A DNA stretch of 64,000 nt from Rubrivivax sp. A210. Lineage in GTDB: Bacteria; Pseudomonadota; Gammaproteobacteria; Burkholderiales; Burkholderiaceae_C. A program made the position numbers and the translations under genes. Location: positions 1 through 64,000 of the forward strand of contig NZ_CAJGBN010000010.1 of NCBI RefSeq assembly GCF_904426505.1, written 5' to 3'. Below the pieces are notes generated by a model that did not search any database, was not told the origin of the DNA, and saw only the letters and a list, made by a program, of their open reading frames with translations. Shown piece after piece: positions 52,460 through 60,960 of the stretch (its first letter is position 1; the number at the start of each line of letters is the position of its first letter).

Positions 52460-52672
52460 TCAGGTTCCCTTGAGGAAGAGCTTGATGACGCCCTTGATGG
52501 CAAAGCCCAGCAGGCCGAAGCCGAGCGCGAGAAAGAGCACGAAGGTGCCGAAGCGCCCGGCCTTGGACTCGCGTGCTAGCTGCACGATGATGAACACCAT
52601 GTAGAGCATGAAGGCACCGACCCCGAAGGTCAGGCCGAACTGCGCGATGTCTTCTTCGCCGTAGCCGAACAT
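52460..52672 (-). CDS. DUF2788 small membrane protein
   Basis: 70 residues with two membrane helices (about 14-32 and 45-64): MFGYGEEDIAQFGLTFGVGAFMLYMVFIIVQLARESKAGRF..., matching DUF2788, a short conserved proteobacterial family of unknown function. Its ATG overlaps the stop of the upstream DUF2189 gene by one base (TGATG), so the two are coupled. Confidence 0.87.
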   Translation of the reverse strand: MFGYGEEDIAQFGLTFGVGAFMLYMVFIIVQLARESKAGRFGTFVLFLALGFGLLGFAIKGVIKLFLKGT

Positions 52673-53466
52673 CAGGGTCGCTCCGGAAGTTCACTGGCAT
52701 CCACCAGGTCGCGGTAGGCGTGCCAGCTGGCATGGGCCAGCCAGGGCACGGCGACGACCAGGCCCAGCAGGGCGGGGATCATCGCGATCAGCGTGATGAC
52801 GATCAGGCACAGCGCCCAGCAGGCCATGGTCACGGGGTTGGTGAGCACGGCGCGCCAGCTCGTCAGCACGGCGGCACGGATGCCGACCTCGCGGTCCAGG
52901 AACAGCGGCAGCGCCACCACGCTGGAGGCGAACACCGGCGCCGCCAGCACCGCGCCCAGGGCCAGCCAGGCCTCGAAGAGCCAGGATTGCTCATCCAGCA
53001 TGACGACGCGGATGAAGTCGATGGGCTTGTTGACCGGCGCCGCAGCGAACTCGGTGATCAGCGAGGCCGAGGTCATGACCCAGCCCGTGCCCGAGAAGGC
53101 GAGCAGGATGCCGAAGATGATCAATCGGCCGTCGCGGGGGCGCCAGATCGCCAGCGACTCGGCCACCGGGATGCGGCGCCGGCCGCGCTCGATGCCGCGG
53201 CTGACCAGGTACAGGCCGGTGGCGATGATGGGCGCCACCAGCAGAAAGCCGCTGAAGGCGCCGGCCAGCAGCCAGAAATGGTCGCGCGCCACCCAGAACA
53301 GCAGGCCGCCGAAAAGCGCGGCGGCGGCGCCGTGCAGCAGGCCGGGGCCGGGGCTGCGCATCAGGTCGCGCCAGCCGCGGCGCAGCCAGGCCAGGGGGCT
53401 GCGCGGCGGCAGGTCGCGCACGCGCAGGCGCTGCATCTGGTCTTGGGTGGCGGGCGGGATCTTCAT
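52672..53466 (-). CDS. DUF2189/BPSS1780-family membrane protein
   Basis: A 264-residue inner-membrane protein with about six hydrophobic stretches (for example GAAAALFGGLLFWVA, FSGFLLVAPIIATGLYLVSRGIERG, IIFGILLAFSGTGWVM and a long one near 210-245). The N-terminus LRVRDLPPRSPLAWLRRGWRDLMRSPGPGLLHG and the FLLVAPIIATGLYLVSRGIERG segment are characteristic of DUF2189. Function is unknown. It is coupled to DUF2788 downstream by TGATG. Confidence 0.85.
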   Translation of the reverse strand: MKIPPATQDQMQRLRVRDLPPRSPLAWLRRGWRDLMRSPGPGLLHGAAAALFGGLLFWVARDHFWLLAGAFSGFLLVAPIIATGLYLVSRGIERGRRRIPVAESLAIWRPRDGRLIIFGILLAFSGTGWVMTSASLITEFAAAPVNKPIDFIRVVMLDEQSWLFEAWLALGAVLAAPVFASSVVALPLFLDREVGIRAAVLTSWRAVLTNPVTMACWALCLIVITLIAMIPALLGLVVAVPWLAHASWHAYRDLVDASELPERP

Positions 53467-53517
53467 CGTTGCGGCGGCTCAGGTGCGCAGTCTAAGGGGC
53501 CGCGGTCGCCAAGAAAC

Positions 53518-53541
53518 CGCGGGGCGACCCTGCGCCCCGCG
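53518..53541 (-). terminator. Hairpin after ackA, candidate terminator
   Basis: CGCGGGGCG (53518-53526) pairs with CGCCCCGCG (53533-53541), 9 bp with a 6-base loop. Leftward it is followed by GGTTTCTTGG, a weak T-rich stretch. It is placed between the acetate kinase stop and the DUF2189 start. Confidence 0.4.
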
Positions 53542-53585
53542 CCTGCCGCTCGCGGCTGAGTGATCGGCCCTCGATGGATCCTTGA

Positions 53586-54797
53586 TCAGCCCTCGATCAG
53601 CGCCATCGCATCGCGGGCCGCCACCCGCCCTTCGTCGGTGGGCACCACCCACAGTTCCACCGTGCTGCTGGCGGCGTGGATGGCGGCCACGGCGCTGCCG
53701 GTGGCCGCCTTGTTGGCGGCCGGGTCCAGGCGCACGCCCAGGAAGGCCAGGGCCTGGCAGACCTCGGCGCGCAACTGTGCGTCGTGCTCGCCGATGCCGC
53801 CCGTGAAGGCGATCAGGTCCACCCCGCCCAGGCAGGCCGCCAGCGCACCGCACTCGCGCACCACGCGGTAGGTGAAGAGGGCGATGGCGCGCGCCGCGGC
53901 CGCATCGGGGCTGGCGCGCAGGCTGCGCATGTCGGCCGACAGGCCCGAGACGCCGAGCAGGCCCGACTGCTTGTAGAGCAGTTTCTCGATGGCTGCGCCG
54001 TCCTGGCCCTGGCGCAGCAGGTGCAGCAGCACGCCGGCGTCGATGGCGCCGCTGCGCGTGCCCATCATCAGGCCATCGAGCGCCGAAAAGCCCATGGTGG
54101 TGGCGATGCTGCGTCCGCCGCGCACGGCGCACAGGCTGGCGCCATTGCCCAGGTGGGCCAGCAGCAGGCGGCCCTCGCCCCGCGCGCTGCACTGGCCCAG
54201 CACGCCATTGACGTACTGGTAGGACAGGCCGTGGAAGCCGTAGCGGCGCACGCCTTGCTGGAAAAACTCTTCCGGCAGGGCGAAGCGCTGTTCGACCTCG
54301 GGCGTGTGGGCGTGGAAGGCGGTGTCGAAGCAGGCCACCTGGGGCACGCCAGGGCAGGCGCGGCGGAAGGCGCGCACGCCGGCCAGGTTGTGCGGCTGGT
54401 GCAGCGGCGCCAGCGCGTCCAGGCTTTCGAGATAGGCCTGAATCTCGTCGTCGATCAGCACCGAAGCCGCGAAGCGGCTGCCGCCATGCACGACGCGGTG
54501 GGCCACGGCCACCAGCCGCGTGCCGCCATCGGCCTCGACGGCGGCGATGACGGCGCGCAGCGCCGCCTCGAACGACGATTCGCCCTCCTGTGGCACCAGG
54601 GCCTGCGTGGTCTTGTCGCGGCCGGGCGGCTTGACCGTGATCTTGGCGAGGCCACCGGGCTCGAGCCCCTCGGCCAGGCCGGCCAGCCCGGCCTCGGCGA
54701 CGCGGCCCTGGCGCACCGGGTAGACGGCGAACTTCAGCGACGAGGAGCCGGCGTTGACGCTCAGCACCGCCTGGGGTCTGTCCTGCAGCATGCTCAT
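53586..54797 (-). CDS. ackA: Acetate kinase
   Basis: A 403-residue kinase interconverting acetyl phosphate plus ADP and acetate plus ATP. N-terminal VLSVNAGSSSLKFAVYP, then HRVVHGG, FDTAFHAHTPEVEQRFALP, RYGFHGLSYQYV, LLLAHLGNGASLCAVRGGRSIATTMGFSALDGLMMGTRSGAID and LIAFTGGIGEHDAQLR are all family signatures. ATG 54797 overlaps the pta-fusion stop (ATGA). With the phosphotransacetylase before it this makes substrate-level ATP or activates acids. Confidence 0.95.
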   Translation of the reverse strand: MSMLQDRPQAVLSVNAGSSSLKFAVYPVRQGRVAEAGLAGLAEGLEPGGLAKITVKPPGRDKTTQALVPQEGESSFEAALRAVIAAVEADGGTRLVAVAHRVVHGGSRFAASVLIDDEIQAYLESLDALAPLHQPHNLAGVRAFRRACPGVPQVACFDTAFHAHTPEVEQRFALPEEFFQQGVRRYGFHGLSYQYVNGVLGQCSARGEGRLLLAHLGNGASLCAVRGGRSIATTMGFSALDGLMMGTRSGAIDAGVLLHLLRQGQDGAAIEKLLYKQSGLLGVSGLSADMRSLRASPDAAAARAIALFTYRVVRECGALAACLGGVDLIAFTGGIGEHDAQLRAEVCQALAFLGVRLDPAANKAATGSAVAAIHAASSTVELWVVPTDEGRVAARDAMALIEG

Positions 54798-56203
54798 AGG
54801 GGTTTGGTGCGGTAGCTGTGGGCCAGCAGCACGGCCAGCGCGGCCGAGGCCAGGCGGGCGGTGGCGCCGTCGGCTCGGCTGGTCAGGGCGATGGGCACGC
54901 GGGCGCCGAGCACGACGCCGCTGACCATGGCGCCGCCCAGGTATTCCATCTGCTTGGCCAGGATGTTGCCGGAGATGAGGTCGGGCACGACCAGGATGTC
55001 GGGGTGGCCGGCCACCGGCGAGACGATGCCCTTGATGGCCGCCGCCTCGGCCGAGATGGCGTTGTCGAAGGCCAGCGGCCCGTCGATGATGCCGCCGGTG
55101 ATCTGGCCGCGGTCGGCCATCTTGCACAGCGCCGCGGCGTCCAGCGTGGCCGACATCTTGGAGTTGACGCTTTCCACCGCCGCCAGCACCGCCACCTTGG
55201 GCTTCTTGCAGCCCAGCACGATGGCCAGGTCGATGGCGTTCTGCACGATGTGCATCTTCTCGTCCAGCGTGGGGCTGATGTTCAGCGCCGCGTCGGTGAC
55301 GAGCAGGGGCTTGTGGTACATCGGCACGTCGAAGCGGAAGACGTGCGACAGGCGCCGTTTGGTGCGCAGTTCGGGCCGCGAGAGCACGGCCTTCATCAGC
55401 TCGTCGGTGTGCAGGCTGCCCTTCATCAGCGCCTGCACCTCGCCGGTGGCGGCCAGCGCGGCGGCGCGTTCGGCGGCGGCATGGCTGTGCGGCACGTCTT
55501 CGATGCGGGCCGAACCCAGGTCGAGCCCGGCCTCTTCGGCCACCGCCAGCAGGCGGTCGCGTGGAGCCACGAAGACCGGGGTGAAGAGGCCTTCGCGGGC
55601 GGCATCGAGGGCACCGCGCAGCGATTCGGTGTCGCAGGGGTGGACGATGGCGCAGCTCAGGCGCTCGAGCCGGGCCGCCTGCTGCAGCAGCTGCTGCACG
55701 CCGGCGGCGGCGTCGAAGACATGCCAGCGCAGGCCGCTGGCACGCGCCACGCGCTGCTTGTGCGCCGGCGCGCGCACGATGGCCTCGCCCATCATCAGGT
55801 CGGGGCCGTCGACGCGCTTGACGCGGCATTCCAGCGTGACGTGCGAAGTGGCCGCATCGCGCGCCGTCACGCGCACCGAGATCTCGAGCTCGTCGCCGAC
55901 GCAGGCCGGGCCGATGAAGCGCATGCGCTGCTCGATGTAAACCGTGCCGGGGCCGGGGAAGACCGTGCCCAGCAGCGTGGAGACGAGGGCGCCGCTCCAC
56001 ATGCCGTGGGCGGTGCGCCCGCGCAGGCCTTCGCCGCGCGCATAGACCTCGTCCAGGTGCGTCGGGTTGAGGTCGCCCGAGACGGCGGCGAAGCCCTTGA
56101 TGTCGGCCTCGGTGACGGTGCGCCTGAGCGTCGCGCCCTGGCCTATCGTCAGTTCGTCGAAGGTGTGGTTGTCAAGCCATTCCTGTTGCAGGTCTGCGTT
56201 CAT
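54794..56203 (-). CDS. pta: MaoC-like enoyl-CoA hydratase/phosphate acetyltransferase fusion
   Basis: 469 residues, two domains. Residues 1-150: MaoC hotdog hydratase with the R-specific hydratase motif AVSGDLNPTHLDEVYA (D44, H49 predicted catalytic) and GRTAHGMWSGALVSTLLGTVFPGPGT. Residues about 165-469: Pta/Ptb acyltransferase (PVFVAPRDRLLAVAEEAGLDL, MKGSLHTDELMKAVL, LSHVFRFDVPMYHKPLLVTDAALNI, YLGGAMVSGVVLGARVPIALTSRAD). It converts acyl-CoA to acyl phosphate; the hotdog domain suggests acyl-CoAs beyond acetyl, perhaps 3-hydroxybutyryl/crotonyl. ATG 56203 is taken; an in-frame ATG 21 codons earlier is less likely. Confidence 0.93.
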   Translation of the reverse strand: MNADLQQEWLDNHTFDELTIGQGATLRRTVTEADIKGFAAVSGDLNPTHLDEVYARGEGLRGRTAHGMWSGALVSTLLGTVFPGPGTVYIEQRMRFIGPACVGDELEISVRVTARDAATSHVTLECRVKRVDGPDLMMGEAIVRAPAHKQRVARASGLRWHVFDAAAGVQQLLQQAARLERLSCAIVHPCDTESLRGALDAAREGLFTPVFVAPRDRLLAVAEEAGLDLGSARIEDVPHSHAAAERAAALAATGEVQALMKGSLHTDELMKAVLSRPELRTKRRLSHVFRFDVPMYHKPLLVTDAALNISPTLDEKMHIVQNAIDLAIVLGCKKPKVAVLAAVESVNSKMSATLDAAALCKMADRGQITGGIIDGPLAFDNAISAEAAAIKGIVSPVAGHPDILVVPDLISGNILAKQMEYLGGAMVSGVVLGARVPIALTSRADGATARLASAALAVLLAHSYRTKPL

Positions 56204-56235
56204 CGGCGGGGTCTCTTTCGGGTCGGATTCAGGGA

Positions 56236-56493
56236 TCAAAGCCAGGGGAGGGCCGGCACCCAGCATTGCAGGTGGCGGCCATGGAAATGGGCGTGGTTGA
56301 GGCGCCAGGCCAGGCGCATGGCCTGGCCGCGGTCGCTGGCCAGCTGCACCACGGCATAGGCCTCGTCGCTGTCGCCGGGCAGGCCCACCATCTGCGGCGG
56401 GCCATCGGCGCCGCGGCCCACGAGATGGGCGATTTCCTCGGCGCTGGCGTCGCGCATGAGGCCGAAGATGATCAGGCGCACCGGGCTGGACAT
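56236..56493 (-). CDS. Small RRM-like protein of the DUF3141/pta operon
   Basis: 85 residues. The order of predicted strands and helices (VRLIIFGLM, DASAEEIAHLVGRG, YAVVQLASDRGQAMRLAWRLNHAHFHGRHLQCWVP) follows the beta-alpha-beta-beta-alpha-beta pattern of an RNA-recognition motif, though the RNP aromatic positions are weak. ATG 56493 fits the compact domain; the frame upstream is Pro/Arg-rich shadow. It is sandwiched between DUF3141 (11 bp upstream) and pta (33 bp downstream), so co-transcribed. Function is unknown. Confidence 0.72.
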   Translation of the reverse strand: MSSPVRLIIFGLMRDASAEEIAHLVGRGADGPPQMVGLPGDSDEAYAVVQLASDRGQAMRLAWRLNHAHFHGRHLQCWVPALPWL

Positions 56494-56503
56494 GGCGGCT
56501 CCC

Positions 56504-58813
56504 TCAGGCGGCCTTGCGCGCGGCGGGGGCGCGGCGCCCCGGTTCACGCGCGGCCCGCGGGGCACGCGGAATGTGGGCCGCGGCCTCGGCGTGTTCGGCA
56601 ATGGGTTGGGTCAGGCGGCAGGCCAGGTCCATCACGCGCTGCGGCGCCACGCCCAGCTCGCCGATCAGCAGCTCGATGATCTCGGAGCGCGGATTGTTCA
56701 GCGTCGGCTCGATCATCATCACTGCCGCGGCCACGGCCAGGGCGCGCTCGCGCGTATCGGCATCGGGCAGCATGGTGTGCAGGGCATTGAGCGCCTCCAC
56801 CGGCGCCACCGCGGCGATGCGCGCTTCCTCGCGCATCATGCGCCGCCAGTCGATGGCGGCCTCGCCGCCCGCCGCGCCGGCAGCCTTCTGCAACTGGGCC
56901 AGCAACTGGGCCAGGCGGAAGCTGCGGCGCTCGAAGGAGCCTATGGACACCATGCCGGCCAGCACGATGCGGCACACGGCCTGGCCAAAACCGCCTTCGG
57001 CAATGCGGGCCAGCACTTCCTGCCGCAGGTCTTCGATCTCGGCATGCGCCCGGGCCGCAGCCACGGCCTCGGCCGGCGGCTCGGGCGGCAGCCAGGCGCC
57101 CACGCCCAGCGGCCCGAAGGCCAGGCGCGTCCACTGCACCAGGCCCTGGTCGCGCAGGTCGCGCCAGAGATCGAGGCTGTTTTCTATGCAGGCCGACATG
57201 CCCTGCTCCCAGCGCTTCATGAAGTGGTCGGCCGGCAGCGCGTGGCGGTGCTCGCGCACGCCCTCGGCCAACTTCGCCACCAGCGGCGCCGCCGGGTGCT
57301 CGTCGGAGAACATCTGGCGCTGCAGGCGCAGCGGGTGCATGCGGGCGGCGTTGTCGCCGGCGTTGCGCAGGTCCACCAGGCGCAGCCAGGGCCGTACCCA
57401 GGTCTTGTACCAGGCGCTGTTCAGCTCCGACAGCCGGGCCACGGTGGAGAACAGCTGTTCCTCGTCGCGTCCCTCGGGGTTGACGGCGCGCACATCGTCC
57501 ATCGTGCGGTGCTCGAAATGCACCGTCCAGCTGCCGGGCTCCAGATCGTCCCAGCGCTGCACATGGGCGCCGTCCTTGGCCACCACCTTCATCTCGTAGA
57601 GGCCGGGCGGCAGGTTCTCGATCACGTCCAGCGAGGTCACGATCTGGTCGTGTTCCTTGCGCGCGATGTCGGCGCCGACGAAGATGCCCAGGTGGCCCAC
57701 GCTCTCGTGCAGCACGTAGACGATGACGCGTCCGGCGGCGGCGATGGCGCGCTCGCTGCCCCAGGCGTCGATGATCCAGTCCAGTGCCTGCGGCGGCGGC
57801 GTGATGTTGTCGCCCCAGGAGGCGAAGACGACGATGGGCGACGTGATGTGGCGCAGATCGACCTGGCGGTCGCCGGCCCGCATCTTGCCGCTGGCAAGCT
57901 TGTTGCCGACGAAGAGGTTCTCGACGATGGTCTCGAACTCGTCGCCGGTCATGCGGAAATAGCCGCCCCACCAGCGCTCGAAGGCGAGAAAGCGATCAGC
58001 CTCGGTGTCGATATCGGCCCACAGCTTGTAGTGGCGAGTCCACAGCGTGTTGGCCGGGTTGAGCTTTTCGAAGTTCTCCACCAGGTGGGCGCCGTCGAAG
58101 CGGCCACCGGCGAGATCGCTGCCCAGCGACGACAGCCAGGCCCCGCCCAGCGCGGCGCCGCTGTAGCGCATCGGGTTGAGCTTGGAGCCGCCGGCCCAGT
58201 AGGACAGCGGCGCGCCCACGACCATCAGCGTGCCGAAGAGCTCGGGCCGCAGCGAGGCCAGCATCGAAATGGCCCAGCCGGCCTGGCAGTTGCCGATCAC
58301 GATGGGTCGCGTCGGGCATTGCGGATGGCGGGCGATCACTGCTTCGAGAAAGCGCGCCTCGGCATCCATCACATCGAACAGCGTCTGGCCTTCTTCGGGC
58401 TGGGGCCGGAAGGTGACGAAATACACCGGGTGGCCGGCGCGCAGCGCGACGCCGACCTCGGAGTCGTTCTTGAAGCCGCCGATGCCGGGGCCGTGGCCGG
58501 CGCGCGGATCGACCACCACCAAAGGCCGCGCCGTGGGTGCCACCGCCACGTCGGCCAGCGGCTGTATGCGCAGCAGGGCGTAGTTGCAGGGCCGCGGCAG
58601 ATCGCGGCCGTCGAGCACCAGCTCGTGGCCGAACTTCAAGAGCGGCGGCTCGCCGGCCTCGAGATGCTCGTTGTAGCGGTTGCCGCGCTGCCGCATCGTG
58701 TCGGCGAACAGCAGATGGCGTTCCGCGGCGTCGACCAGGTAGTCGAGGCCGGGGAAGCTGGCAGGGGCCGCCTTGTCGGGCTGGCGGGGCGCTGTCGAGC
58801 TCGTGTACTTCAT
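56504..58813 (-). CDS. DUF3141 protein with PHA-synthase/alpha-beta-hydrolase-like domain
   Basis: 769 residues. Residues about 60-360 are alpha/beta-hydrolase-like and resemble PHA synthase regions: PLVVVDPRAGHGPGIGGFKNDSEVG, PVYFVTFRPQPEEGQTL, and a nucleophile elbow-like IGNCQAGWAISMLASLRPELFG, in which the residue order G-N-C-Q-A-G suggests a Cys nucleophile as in PhaC. A late SPIVVFASWGDNITPPPQAL matches the catalytic Asp region and HESVGHLGIFVG the His. The C-terminal 350 residues are helical and unassigned. It heads the operon with the small RRM-like protein, MaoC-Pta and AckA. Confidence 0.87.
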   Translation of the reverse strand: MKYTSSTAPRQPDKAAPASFPGLDYLVDAAERHLLFADTMRQRGNRYNEHLEAGEPPLLKFGHELVLDGRDLPRPCNYALLRIQPLADVAVAPTARPLVVVDPRAGHGPGIGGFKNDSEVGVALRAGHPVYFVTFRPQPEEGQTLFDVMDAEARFLEAVIARHPQCPTRPIVIGNCQAGWAISMLASLRPELFGTLMVVGAPLSYWAGGSKLNPMRYSGAALGGAWLSSLGSDLAGGRFDGAHLVENFEKLNPANTLWTRHYKLWADIDTEADRFLAFERWWGGYFRMTGDEFETIVENLFVGNKLASGKMRAGDRQVDLRHITSPIVVFASWGDNITPPPQALDWIIDAWGSERAIAAAGRVIVYVLHESVGHLGIFVGADIARKEHDQIVTSLDVIENLPPGLYEMKVVAKDGAHVQRWDDLEPGSWTVHFEHRTMDDVRAVNPEGRDEEQLFSTVARLSELNSAWYKTWVRPWLRLVDLRNAGDNAARMHPLRLQRQMFSDEHPAAPLVAKLAEGVREHRHALPADHFMKRWEQGMSACIENSLDLWRDLRDQGLVQWTRLAFGPLGVGAWLPPEPPAEAVAAARAHAEIEDLRQEVLARIAEGGFGQAVCRIVLAGMVSIGSFERRSFRLAQLLAQLQKAAGAAGGEAAIDWRRMMREEARIAAVAPVEALNALHTMLPDADTRERALAVAAAVMMIEPTLNNPRSEIIELLIGELGVAPQRVMDLACRLTQPIAEHAEAAAHIPRAPRAAREPGRRAPAARKAA

Positions 58814-58993
58814 GGCGGCCTCGGTGTTAACCCTGATCGATCATAAAAGGTATCGGCCGCTCCTTTGCTGACTTGATCGGTTTCTATTGCGGCGCAGCAA
58901 ACACCCCGCTTTTCCGCGCTTAGGTCGGCAGGCAGGGCGCGATATTCGGGCGGTCGGCCTGCGGCCAGCAGCAAAGTAACGCGAAGTAACGCC

Positions 58994-59860
58994 ATGACCA
59001 TCGAAAGCCTGTTTGCCACCCCCGTGGCCCTGCCCGCCGTGCCCCGGGTGGTGCAGCAGCTCATCCACAGCTTCAGCCGCGAGGACGTGGCGGTCGACGA
59101 GATCGCCTCGGCGCTGGAGACCGACCCGGTGCTCACCGCCAAGACGCTGCGCCTGGCCAATTCAGCCTACTTCCACGTCTCGCGCCGCGTCTCGACGGTG
59201 GACGATGCGCTGCGCATGCTGGGCTTTGCGATGGTGCGCAACCTCGTCGTCGGCTGTGGCGTGGTCGGCGCCTTCAAGTCGGTGCCCGGCCTCGATCTAC
59301 CGCAGTTCTGGCGCTACAGCCTGTACACCGCTGGCGGTGCGCGCTGGCTGGCGCAGGCCGCCGATCTCAACGCCGACCTCGCCTTCACCGTGGGCCTGAC
59401 CCATGCCGTGGGCCAACTGGTGCTGCATGCGGCCGCGCCCCAGGAGGCGCGGCGCCTGAACGAGGAATGCCACCCCCTGGCCCCGGGCCGCGCCGCGCTG
59501 GAGCGCGAGCGCCTGGGCTACAGCCATGCCGAGGTGAGCGCCGAACTGGCGCTGCGCTGGAACTTCCCGGCCGAGGTGGCCGACCCCATGCGCCGCGTGC
59601 CCGACCCGCTGCAGCCGCCGCCGGTGTCGCCCACGGCGGCCCTCATCCACATCGCGGCCTGGCGCGCCCGCCTGGCCACCTTCCACGCCGGCGCCGAGGA
59701 GGCGTTGACAACCTGCCCCAGCGCAATGGGCGAGGCCATAGGCCTGCGTCTGGTCTGGCTGCCCGAGCTGGACACCCTGGGCGGCGGCCCGCTGGCCGCG
59801 AACCCAGCCATGCCGCCGCTGTCGGAGCTGGCAAGCGGGCTGGACGTGATGCTGCACTGA
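58994..59860 (+). CDS. HDOD-domain signalling protein
   Basis: 288 residues. HDOD core (about 8-200): PAVPRVVQQLIHSFSREDVAVDEIASALETDPVLTAKTLRLANSAYFHVSRRVSTVDDALRMLGFAMVRNLVVGC. HDOD proteins lack full HD catalytic residues and act as signalling or scaffold proteins in motility and stress circuits. No second output domain is present. It is divergent from DUF3141. Directly before the ATG are two copies of AAGTAACGC ten bases apart. Confidence 0.9.
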   Translation: MTIESLFATPVALPAVPRVVQQLIHSFSREDVAVDEIASALETDPVLTAKTLRLANSAYFHVSRRVSTVDDALRMLGFAMVRNLVVGCGVVGAFKSVPGLDLPQFWRYSLYTAGGARWLAQAADLNADLAFTVGLTHAVGQLVLHAAAPQEARRLNEECHPLAPGRAALERERLGYSHAEVSAELALRWNFPAEVADPMRRVPDPLQPPPVSPTAALIHIAAWRARLATFHAGAEEALTTCPSAMGEAIGLRLVWLPELDTLGGGPLAANPAMPPLSELASGLDVMLH

Positions 59861-59901
59861 CGCGGCGGACGCCGCCGGTTCAACCGAGCACCAACCGCCG
59901 A

Positions 59902-60960
59902 TCAGCCGCCGATCAGCCGCTGCGCCGCAGCCTGCAGTGCGGCCGGCCCGCCGTCGCCGAGATCGACCTGGACCTGGTCATCGCGGCTGCCGAAGCTGCG
60001 CGCCAGCGAGCGTGTGTAGAGCGGGTCGTAGTGCTGGGCCATCAGCTCGGCAAAGAGCTCGGGCCACTGGCCGTCGCGCGCCATCGCTTGCCAGCGCTGC
60101 ACCAGGGCGCGGCCGCGCAGCTCGGTGAGCGCCTCGATCAGCTTGCAGAAGGCCTCGGGCTCGCTGGCGAAGTGGCCGTATTCCTCCAGCAGCAACTGCA
60201 GCCGCGCCGCGTCGTCCATGGCCACGCGCACGATGGTGCCCTGCTCGCGCATGCGGCGCAGCAGGGCCTCGGGCACGGTGAGGCGGCCGATGCGTGCGCT
60301 CTCGCTCTCGACGTAGACCGGCAGCCCGGGGTCGAAGCCGCGCAGCGCGCTCCAGACCTCGGTGTCGAAGCGCTTCTGCGCCGGCTGTGGCCGCCCCGGC
60401 ATGCCGCCCAGCACCGAGCCGCGGTGGCAGGCCAGGGCCTCGAGGTCCAGCACCTGGGCGCCGGCGGCGGCCAGGGCCTGCAGCAGCCGCGTCTTGCCGC
60501 TGCCGGTGCGCGCCGCCAGCACGCGGAATTCGAAGGCCGCGGGCCGCTGCAGCAGCTCGGCGCTGACAAGGGCGCGAAAGGCCTTGTAGCCGCCGGCCAG
60601 CTGCAGCGTGCGAAAGCCGATCTGCGACAGAAACCAGGCCAGGCTGCCCGAGCGCTGGCCGCCGCGCCAGCAATAGACCAGGGGCCGCCATTCGCGCGGC
60701 TTGTTGGCCATCTCGCGGTCGAGGTGGGCGGCGATGTTGCGCGCCACCAACGCCGCGCCGAGCTTGCGCGCCGCCAGCGGCGAGACCTGCTTGTAGAGGG
60801 TGCCGACCTCGCGGCGTTCGTCGTTGTCCAGCACCGGCCAGTTGACGGCGCCGGGCAGATGGTCCTCGGCAAACTCGGCCGGCGAGCGGGCGTCGATGAC
60901 GAGGTCGCAGGCGGCCGTGCCGGCCATCAGCTCGGCGATGTCGGCCTGGTTCAGGCTCAC
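59902..60960 (-). CDS. mnmH: tRNA 2-selenouridine synthase (MnmH/SelU)
   Basis: 352 residues. Rhodanese domain (5-125) with active-site C97 in VYCWRGGQRSGS, then a P-loop domain with ARTGSGKT (150-157) and DLEALACHRGSVLGG. It replaces sulfur by selenium (via a geranylated intermediate) in 2-thiouridine at tRNA wobble position 34, using selenophosphate. GTG start at 60960 overlapping the glnD stop (GTGA), so it is translated after glnD. No selD is nearby in this window. Confidence 0.93.
   Translation of the reverse strand: MSLNQADIAELMAGTAACDLVIDARSPAEFAEDHLPGAVNWPVLDNDERREVGTLYKQVSPLAARKLGAALVARNIAAHLDREMANKPREWRPLVYCWRGGQRSGSLAWFLSQIGFRTLQLAGGYKAFRALVSAELLQRPAAFEFRVLAARTGSGKTRLLQALAAAGAQVLDLEALACHRGSVLGGMPGRPQPAQKRFDTEVWSALRGFDPGLPVYVESESARIGRLTVPEALLRRMREQGTIVRVAMDDAARLQLLLEEYGHFASEPEAFCKLIEALTELRGRALVQRWQAMARDGQWPELFAELMAQHYDPLYTRSLARSFGSRDDQVQVDLGDGGPAALQAAAQRLIGG

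Noticed and set aside
54798..56000. One long frame joining acetate kinase to upstream sequence
   Set aside because: The upstream part is an Arg/Pro-rich shadow of the MaoC-Pta gene; the kinase starts at ATG 54797 overlapping the pta stop.
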